From: Porphyrobacter sp. AAP60
GTDB taxonomy: Bacteria; Pseudomonadota; Alphaproteobacteria; Sphingomonadales; Sphingomonadaceae
Direction: 5' to 3'
Length of the DNA: 64,000 bases
NCBI RefSeq assembly: GCF_001296025.1
Contig: NZ_LJHV01000004.1
Location: 87,043-151,042, forward strand
Part shown: piece after piece, positions 59,274-64,000 of the stretch
Layout: every line of letters starts with the position of its first letter
How positions within the stretch are numbered: the stretch's first letter is position 1
Made by a program: the position numbers and the translations under genes
The notes under the pieces: generated by a model
Told to the model about the DNA's origin: nothing
The model's input: the letters and a program-made list of their open reading frames with translations, nothing else
The model's database searches: none

Positions 59274-59427
59274 GCAGCCCCTGCGGGCTGCGGTATCCTC
59301 GGCCCTTCCGGGCCTGCGGGCGGGCGGTTGCCCTTGCGGTCGCTGCCGCGACCGAGATCAGCGCTTCCTTGCGAAGCTGCGTAGATAACGGCCTGAAGGG
59401 CCGCAAGGCCGACTGGCCGCCCGCAGG
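59274..59427. repeat. Dense inverted-repeat (BIME/REP-like) element after ydbL
   Basis: This stretch has nested palindromes: GCAGCCC/GGGCTGC (59274-59291), CGGTCGC/GCGACCG (59337-59354) and an outer pair CCTGCGGGCGG (59313-59323) with CCGCCCGCAGG (59417-59427). CCTTGCGG (59332-59339) pairs with CCGCAAGG (59401-59408). No coding frame on either strand looks real. The whole gap 59267-59617 holds this element, then the hairpin CCCCCTT-CT-AAGGGGG near 59542-59557, and a weak promoter-like TTGACT at 59527. A structured RNA or a mobile REP array are both possible. Confidence 0.65.
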
Positions 59428-59617
59428 TGCTCGAGCCTGCAAGGCTCGAAATGCACCGAGGATGCTCGCCCGGAGGGGTGAGCGCAAAACATTCTTCGCA
59501 ACTGCACAAACAGGCCTCTCGCCATGTTGACTTGGCTCTACCCCCCTTCTAAGGGGGCGGCGCCCTCGGCGGGTACCTTGATGCGCGTGCCTGATCCTCG
59601 GTTTTAGGGAGAATGGC

Positions 59618-59965
59618 ATGAGCGACGAGAAACCCGCCCGAGAACCCATCCTTGAGGATGCGCGGATTGATGCGCTCGAAGCGCGGTTGAAAGCCGCACG
59701 CGAACGCGAAGATCAACGCAACCGGCCGAAGGTGAAAGGGGCCGATGCGAATTATCGCAGCGGCAACCGCGCTCTGGCCGGACTTCTTGGGGGGGTCATC
59801 GGCGGCCTGGTTATCGGTTTTGCGGTAGATTCGCTCGCCGGTATCGCGCCCTGGGGTCTGTTGACCGGATTGTTCCTCGGAACGGTATCGGCCTTCAGAA
59901 GCATCATTCTCAGCGCGAAAACGCGCCCCGCAGAGCAGGCCGAGCGGCCCGATAGCGAGGTTTAG
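59618..59965 (+). CDS. atpI: ATP synthase AtpI/AtpZ-like accessory protein
   Basis: The 115-residue protein has a charged N-terminal coiled part (DALEARLKAAREREDQRN), two helices (ALAGLLGGVIGGLVIGFAVD and WGLLTGLFLGTVSAF) and a basic end. AtpI helps assembly of the c-ring or Mg2+ supply. It is the first gene of the Fo operon. A ribosome site AGGGAGAA lies before its ATG. Confidence 0.85.
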   Translation: MSDEKPAREPILEDARIDALEARLKAAREREDQRNRPKVKGADANYRSGNRALAGLLGGVIGGLVIGFAVDSLAGIAPWGLLTGLFLGTVSAFRSIILSAKTRPAEQAERPDSEV

Positions 59966-60003
59966 ACCCTCGCTTGACCCGCCCTAGCCTTGCTTTAGGG
60001 GCG

Positions 60004-60019
60004 TGTTTCATGTGAAACA
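60004..60019. other. parS-like 16-mer upstream of atpB
   Basis: TGTTTCATGTGAAACA matches 15 of 16 bases of the ParB/Spo0J site consensus TGTTTCACGTGAAACA (central C to T). It lies 18 nt before the atpB GTG start (60038), in the 72-nt gap with atpI. A partition site, or an unrelated operator, would fit. Only the sequence similarity is seen. Confidence 0.55.
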
Positions 60020-60037
60020 TTTGAGGACCGACAGATC

Positions 60038-60829
60038 GTGGCAGCCGAAGAAGGCAAGGTCGATCCAATGAAGCAGTTCACCATCGAGCCCCTGTTCGGC
60101 TCGGAGTGGCAACTGGCTGACGGGATCAACATCGCATTCACCAACTCAGCGCTGTGGATGGCGATCACCGCTATTCTGGTGACGATTTTCGTCGCTGGCG
60201 GCATGAAGCGTGAAGTCGTGCCCGGCCGCTGGCAGATGGCGGTCGAAAGCATGACCGGCTTTATCGACGATCTGCTCGAAGCCAATGTCGGCAAGGCAGG
60301 GCGCAAGTATGTGCCTTACATCTTTACGCTTTTCATGTTCATCCTGTTCGGGAACCTGCTCGGCCTGGTGCCGGTCGGTCTGATCCCCAACGTCCATGCC
60401 TTCACCTTTACCAGCCACTTCACCGTAACCGGCGTGCTGGCGATCATGAGCTTCTCGATCGTGCTGATCGTCGGCTTTGTGCGGCATGGGTTCCACTTTT
60501 TCTCGTTGTTTGTGCCCGCTGGCACACCGCTGCCGATGGTGTTCTTCATCGCCCCGATCGAATTCATCTCGTTCATGGTGCGCCCCTTCAGCCTCGCTCT
60601 GCGGCTCTTCGTTGCGATGATGGCCGGCCACGTGCTGCTCAAGGTGCTGGCAAGCTTCGTGATTGCTGGCGGCGCAGGCGGCCCGGCGCTCGGCGCTGCG
60701 GTGGGCGTGCCCAGCTTCATCCTGATGGTGGCGATCAGCGCGCTGGAAATTCTGGTCGCAGGTATCCAGGCCTATGTGTTCGCGCTGCTGACTTCGCTGT
60801 ATATCAACGACGCGGAAAACCTTCACTGA
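60038..60829 (+). CDS. atpB: ATP synthase Fo subunit a
   Basis: The 263-residue membrane protein has five to six helices, the key Arg in [18 protein letters not shown] and [23 protein letters not shown]. The start is GTG 60038, with GAGGA 10 nt upstream. It forms the half-channels for protons at the c-ring. It is followed by atpE after 64 nt. Confidence 0.96.
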   Translation: MAAEEGKVDPMKQFTIEPLFGSEWQLADGINIAFTNSALWMAITAILVTIFVAGGMKREVVPGRWQMAVESMTGFIDDLLEANVGKAGRKYVPYIFTLFMFILFGNLLGLVPVGLIPNVHAFTFTSHFTVTGVLAIMSFSIVLIVGFVRHGFHFFSLFVPAGTPLPMVFFIAPIEFISFMVRPFSLALRLFVAMMAGHVLLKVLASFVIAGGAGGPALGAAVGVPSFILMVAISALEILVAGIQAYVFALLTSLYINDAENLH

Positions 60830-60893
60830 CGGCCACAAGGCTGTCTCAAGACCCCTCATCAACAATCAGATTTTTCTCAAGGAGTTTACTATC

Positions 60894-61118
60894 ATGGACG
60901 CAACTGCAGCAGCTCTCCTGGGTGCCGGTCTCGCCGCAATCGGCGCCGGTCTGGCCGCCCTCGGCGTGGGCAACGTGTTCGCATCGTTCCTTGAAGGCGC
61001 GCTGCGCAATCCGGGCGCTGCCGACGGCCAGCAGGGCCGCCTGTTCATCGGCTTCGCAGCCGCCGAACTTCTCGGCCTGCTCGCCTTCGTTATCGCCGTT
61101 CTGCTGATCTTCCGCTAA
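60894..61118 (+). CDS. atpE: ATP synthase Fo subunit c
   Basis: The 74-residue hairpin of two helices has the glycine-rich first helix ([17 protein letters not shown]), the polar loop RNPGAAD and second helix with the proton-binding E58 in [12 protein letters not shown]. It forms the rotating ring. A good ribosome site AAGGAG is seen at 60880-60885. Confidence 0.97.
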   Translation: MDATAAALLGAGLAAIGAGLAALGVGNVFASFLEGALRNPGAADGQQGRLFIGFAAAELLGLLAFVIAVLLIFR

Positions 61119-61195
61119 GATCAGGTGCGCCGGGCAGGGAGCATCGCTCTCTCGTCCGGCGCTCCCTCGTGAACAGCCGGTAACAAGGGCGACCA

Positions 61196-61690
61196 ATGCC
61201 TCAGATCGAACAAATCGCCACAACGCTGTCGAGCCAGGTCTTCTGGCTGCTACTGTTCTTCGGCCTGACCTTTGTCCTTGTCGGACTGGGGATGGTGCCC
61301 AAAATCATGGGCACGGTTGACTTGCGCGACCAGCAGATTGCTGGCGACCTTGCCGCTGCGCAGGCCGCCCGCGATGCCGCCGACCTCGAAGAGGCGGCGT
61401 GGCGCAAGCGTGAGAATGAAAATCGCGCCGCTGCCCAAGGGCTTATCGCCGATGCCAAGGCAAAGGCAGCAGCAGCGTCCAGCGCCAAGCTGGCTGAAGC
61501 TCAAGGCCGTATCGATGCCCGCATTGTCGAGGCCGAGGCAGGCATCGCGGCTGCACAGAACAGCGCGATGGCCGAAATCGAAACGGTAGCTGCCGACGCG
61601 GCGCGCGACATCGTCGCACGGATCGCTGGTGCGGATATCGAACCCGCTGTCGCCCAGGCTGCGGTCAAGGAGGTGATGGCGCATGGCTGA
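61196..61690 (+). CDS. ATP synthase Fo subunit b'
   Basis: The 164-residue protein has one N-terminal helix (VFWLLLFFGLTFVLVG) and a long alanine-rich coiled coil. It is the b' subunit, which pairs with b in alphaproteobacteria and chloroplasts. Its end overlaps the b gene by 8 nt. Confidence 0.93.
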   Translation: MPQIEQIATTLSSQVFWLLLFFGLTFVLVGLGMVPKIMGTVDLRDQQIAGDLAAAQAARDAADLEEAAWRKRENENRAAAQGLIADAKAKAAAASSAKLAEAQGRIDARIVEAEAGIAAAQNSAMAEIETVAADAARDIVARIAGADIEPAVAQAAVKEVMAHG

Positions 61691-62213
61691 TATTCTCACT
61701 CTGCTCGCCACCAGCGCGGACGGGTCTGCCGAGCCTTCGATACTCGGCATGGATTCCTACCAGTGGGTCGCTCTGGCCATGGCAGCGCTGATCGCGGTAT
61801 TTGTTTGGAAGAAGGTCCCCGGTCTCATCACCGGCGGGCTGGATGCCAAGATCGCCGAGATCCGTAACCAGCTAGATGAAGCCAAGACGCTGCGCGCCGA
61901 AGCCGAAGCTTTGCGCAATGAATATGCCGCCAAGATCGCCAGCGCTGAAAAAGACGCTGAAGCGATGTTGGCAACCGCCCGCGAAGAGGCCGAAGCAGTC
62001 CTCGTCCGCGCCGAAGCTGAAAGCGAGACTATGGTCGCCCGCCGCCAGCGCATGGCCGAAGACAAGATTGCGGCTGCTGAACGTGCTGCCGTTGCCGAGG
62101 TCAAGGCCAGCGCCGTGACTGCCGCTGCCGCTGCCTCGCGCAAGCTGATCGCGCAAGCCCACGGTAGCGCGGCTGATAGCAAGCTGGCCGACGAGGTTAT
62201 TGCTTCGCTCTGA
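61683..62213 (+). CDS. atpF: ATP synthase Fo subunit b
   Basis: The 176-residue protein has one helix (QWVALAMAALIAVFVWKKVP) and a long Ala/Glu-rich coiled coil. It is the b subunit of the peripheral stalk and overlaps the b' gene. The F1 genes are not in this window, as expected for alphaproteobacteria. A terminator follows. Confidence 0.93.
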   Translation: MADILTLLATSADGSAEPSILGMDSYQWVALAMAALIAVFVWKKVPGLITGGLDAKIAEIRNQLDEAKTLRAEAEALRNEYAAKIASAEKDAEAMLATAREEAEAVLVRAEAESETMVARRQRMAEDKIAAAERAAVAEVKASAVTAAAAASRKLIAQAHGSAADSKLADEVIASL

Positions 62214-62236
62214 GCCTGTCAGTTTTAGACTTGAAG

Positions 62237-62263
62237 GGGCGGTCCGGCGGGGCCGCCCTTTTT
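62237..62263 (+). terminator. Rho-independent terminator of the Fo operon
   Basis: GGGCGGTCC (62237-62245), loop GGCG and GGGCCGCCC (62250-62258) pair along 9 bp with one G-T. Five T follow at 62259-62263. It lies 23 nt after the atpF stop and closes the atpI-atpF operon. The convergent oxidoreductase gene ends 10 nt beyond. Confidence 0.85.
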
Positions 62264-62273
62264 CGTTAGTGCC

Positions 62274-63254
62274 TTATGAACCGGGCAGGAAAACAACTTT
62301 GCCGACCAATTCGCGGCGAGCCATCGCATGGAAGCCTTCGCGCCAGCGCGACAGGGGCAGGATACGATCGATTGCTGGCGTGATTGCTTGAGCTTCCGCC
62401 AGCTTCGTGATCGCTGCCTGGATTGCGCGTCCCCGGTGGGGGAAACGGCGCGCATATTCTCCAGCCCGCAGGCCGACGATGCTGAAGCCCTTGATCAGCG
62501 GAATGTTGGTCGAGACCTCGGCAATCCTGCCCGACGTGAACCCAACGACGATCAGCTTGCCACCAAAGGCGACGCAGCGGGTTGATTCGTCGAACACATC
62601 GCCGCCGACAGGGTCGAACACGATATTCGCCAGCTTGCCGTCGGTGATTTCGGCCACCTGTTCTCTAAAGCGTCCTTCGGCCAAGATTACTGCGTCAGGC
62701 TGAGCCAGCTCGGCTATGCGGTCGTGCTTGTTCGCGCTGCCTGTCGTAGCAATCACACGAGCCCCCAGCGAGCGGGCAAGGTTGCAGGCAGCCAGGCCCA
62801 CCCCGCCGCTCGCACCATGGACGAGCACCCATTGGCCGTCCTCGAGCCCGCCGAGTTCTGCGAGGCCCGTGAAGGCGGTTGAATAAGCAGCACCCATCGC
62901 GGCAGCGGCAGGAAAGTCCATGCCCTGGGGTATTAAGGAAAGTTTGTCTGCGCCAACGCTTGCGATTTCGGCGAAGGCGCCGGTCTTGTTGCCGCCCATC
63001 ACCCTGTCGCCAGCGACAAAGCCGCTATCCGGCGCGGCCTCAAGTACCTCTCCTGCGAATTCGAGGCCGCTAGTGAAGGGTGTTTCCGGTTTGAACTGAT
63101 ATTCGCCGCGCGTCATCAGCAAATCGGGGAAGTTGAGCGATGCGGCGCGCACCTGAACCAGCACGTCGCCCGGGCCGCAGAACGGGACGGGAATGTCGAC
63201 AAGGCTTACTCCCGACAGATCAGGCGAGAGATTTTCGACCCGGATGGCTTGCAT
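62274..63254 (-). CDS. NADPH:quinone oxidoreductase-like zinc-free MDR protein
   Basis: The 326-residue protein has an N-terminal GroES-like domain (GPGDVLVQVRAASLNFPDLL) and a Rossmann domain with VLVHGASGGVGLAACNLA and TGSANKHDRI. It belongs to the quinone oxidoreductase/zeta-crystallin branch of the medium-chain family, and no zinc-site cysteines are seen. The ATG at 63254 gives the usual MQAIRVENL start. It lies 4 nt after the glyoxalase II stop. Confidence 0.88.
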   Translation of the reverse strand: MQAIRVENLSPDLSGVSLVDIPVPFCGPGDVLVQVRAASLNFPDLLMTRGEYQFKPETPFTSGLEFAGEVLEAAPDSGFVAGDRVMGGNKTGAFAEIASVGADKLSLIPQGMDFPAAAAMGAAYSTAFTGLAELGGLEDGQWVLVHGASGGVGLAACNLARSLGARVIATTGSANKHDRIAELAQPDAVILAEGRFREQVAEITDGKLANIVFDPVGGDVFDESTRCVAFGGKLIVVGFTSGRIAEVSTNIPLIKGFSIVGLRAGEYARRFPHRGRAIQAAITKLAEAQAITPAIDRILPLSRWREGFHAMARRELVGKVVFLPGS

Positions 63255-63258
63255 GGGG

Positions 63259-64000
63259 TTAGAAGTTGTCCTTCGCCGCCCGCAGCGCTGCAAATGTCTC
63301 TGACGGCACGCTGCCGCCCCAATGGGCCATGATGGCCGGATCATCGGCGCGCAGGAAGGGATTGGTGGCCAGTTCGCGCCGAAGCGTTGTTGGCACCGTC
63401 CATTCATCCTTTGCACGCTTGGCCGCGATTTCGTCGGCATACACCTTCAAGGCGACGTTGTCCGGATCGGCGTGAAGCGCGAACTTCGCGTTCGAGGCAG
63501 TGTATTCGTGCGCGCAATAGAGCAGCGTTTCTGGCGGCCAAGCCTTGATGCGGTTGAGGCTGTCCCAGAACTGACCGGGCGTGCCCTCGAACATTCGCCC
63601 GCAGCCGAGCGCGAACACCGCATCGCCCACAAACGCAATGTCCGCGCTAGGGATGTGGAAAGCGACATGGCCGTTGGTGTGGCCGGATACGTCGAACACC
63701 TTCGCCTCTACTTCGCCCAGGTTCACCGTGTCGCCGTGGGCGATGATGCGATCGACCGGAAATTTGCCTTCGATCTCGGCCGGGCCTGTGATGGTGCAGC
63801 CCGAGGCTTCCTTGATTATGGCGTTGCCGCCAGCGTGATCGGGGTGCCAGTGGGTGTTCCAGATCTGCGTGATCTTCCAGCCCTTCATATCGGCTTCGAG
63901 CAGATACTGCTTACCATCGGGAGTGTCGACCGCCACGGTTTCGTGGCTGTCGGTATCGTGGATGAGAAAGCCGTAGTTATCACTAAGGCATGCGAACTGG
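63259..64000 (-). CDS. gloB: Hydroxyacylglutathione hydrolase (glyoxalase II), 5' part cut off
   Basis: The open frame runs off the right edge; within the window it begins QFACLSDNYGFLIHD. It has the metallo-hydrolase motif THWHPDHAGGN, SGHTNGHVAF and VGDAVFALGCGRMFEGTPGQFW, with HEYTASN further on. These match glyoxalase II, which hydrolyses S-lactoylglutathione in methylglyoxal removal. The downstream oxidoreductase gene starts 4 nt after it. Confidence 0.92.
   Translation of the reverse strand, partial: QFACLSDNYGFLIHDTDSHETVAVDTPDGKQYLLEADMKGWKITQIWNTHWHPDHAGGNAIIKEASGCTITGPAEIEGKFPVDRIIAHGDTVNLGEVEAKVFDVSGHTNGHVAFHIPSADIAFVGDAVFALGCGRMFEGTPGQFWDSLNRIKAWPPETLLYCAHEYTASNAKFALHADPDNVALKVYADEIAAKRAKDEWTVPTTLRRELATNPFLRADDPAIMAHWGGSVPSETFAALRAAKDNF

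Noticed and set aside
59527..59555. TTGACT with TAAGGG 17 nt downstream, as promoter for the Fo operon.
   Set aside because: The -10 is poor and overlaps the CCCCCTT/AAGGGGG hairpin. It is not strong enough for a feature.
59161..59649. A 162-codon minus-strand frame across the ydbL end and the inverted-repeat region.
   Set aside because: The Arg/Ala-rich translation comes from the repeat palindromes. Similar spurious frames often arise over REP elements.

Overview
The window is high-GC, gene-dense chromosomal DNA of an alphaproteobacterium. It most likely comes from Sphingomonadales, in the Erythrobacter/Novosphingobium neighbourhood. Five things point there: an alphaproteobacterial RecA gene preceded by the direct-repeat SOS box GTTC-N7-GTTC; the cell-cycle proteins CckA and CpdR; a split Fo ATP synthase operon encoding both b' and b; the order lapA, pyrF, trpF, trpB, trpA, accD, folC; and a SapC-family protein and an IalB-like/rlmN pair. 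I see no plasmid, phage, insertion sequence or CRISPR signature. The content is mostly housekeeping. The genus is an inference. Layout, left part: 1-257 is the start of a cyclopropane-fatty-acid synthase. 773-2954 (minus) is an operon of a pteridine-reductase-like SDR, a membrane cytochrome b and a molybdopterin sulfite-oxidase-like protein. 3057-3989 holds two tandem glycine-zipper paralogues. 4125-9571 (minus) is a close-packed run: lytic transglycosylase, greB, IalB-like, rlmN, methyltransferase, MOSC protein. dapA, an aspartoacylase-family gene, smpB and a DUF2062 gene follow, then cckA and two DUF4139 genes, recA with its SOS box, and alaS followed by a frameshifted small lipoprotein gene. 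Middle part: 23543-26987 (minus) is a GNAT-nitrilase fusion and a KefB-type antiporter. icd, tRNA-Val(GAC) and cpdR come next, then an N-formylglutamate amidohydrolase, a SapC-family gene, an FAD-linked oxidase, a DEAD-box helicase, a ChaN-like protein, uvrD (with its own SOS box), rsmD with an rsuA/rluB-type gene, a Rieske oxygenase and an AmpG-like transporter. 43718-51102 (minus) is a long lapA-pyrF-trpFBA-accD-folC operon. It is interrupted by a VOC gene, a GNAT gene and two small membrane-protein genes, one of which (59 codons, TTG start) is wedged between trpB and trpA. Right part: purB, an acyltransferase with an SGNH domain, radC, then the envelope trio ydbH-ynbE-ydbL, a dense inverted-repeat element, and the ATP synthase Fo operon (atpI, atpB, atpE, atpF', atpF) closed by a clear terminator. 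A quinone oxidoreductase and a truncated glyoxalase II gene end the window. Non-coding signals most worth checking are: a parS-like 16-mer just upstream of atpB; two SOS boxes sharing almost the same spacer; a perfect hairpin that buries the Shine-Dalgarno of the first DUF4139 gene; an 11-nt-period repeat upstream of alaS; and two REP-like palindromic elements (trpF/trpB gap and ydbL/atpI gap). I did not find a clearly new multi-gene defence or mobile system. The novelty here is mostly small ORFs and regulatory architecture.
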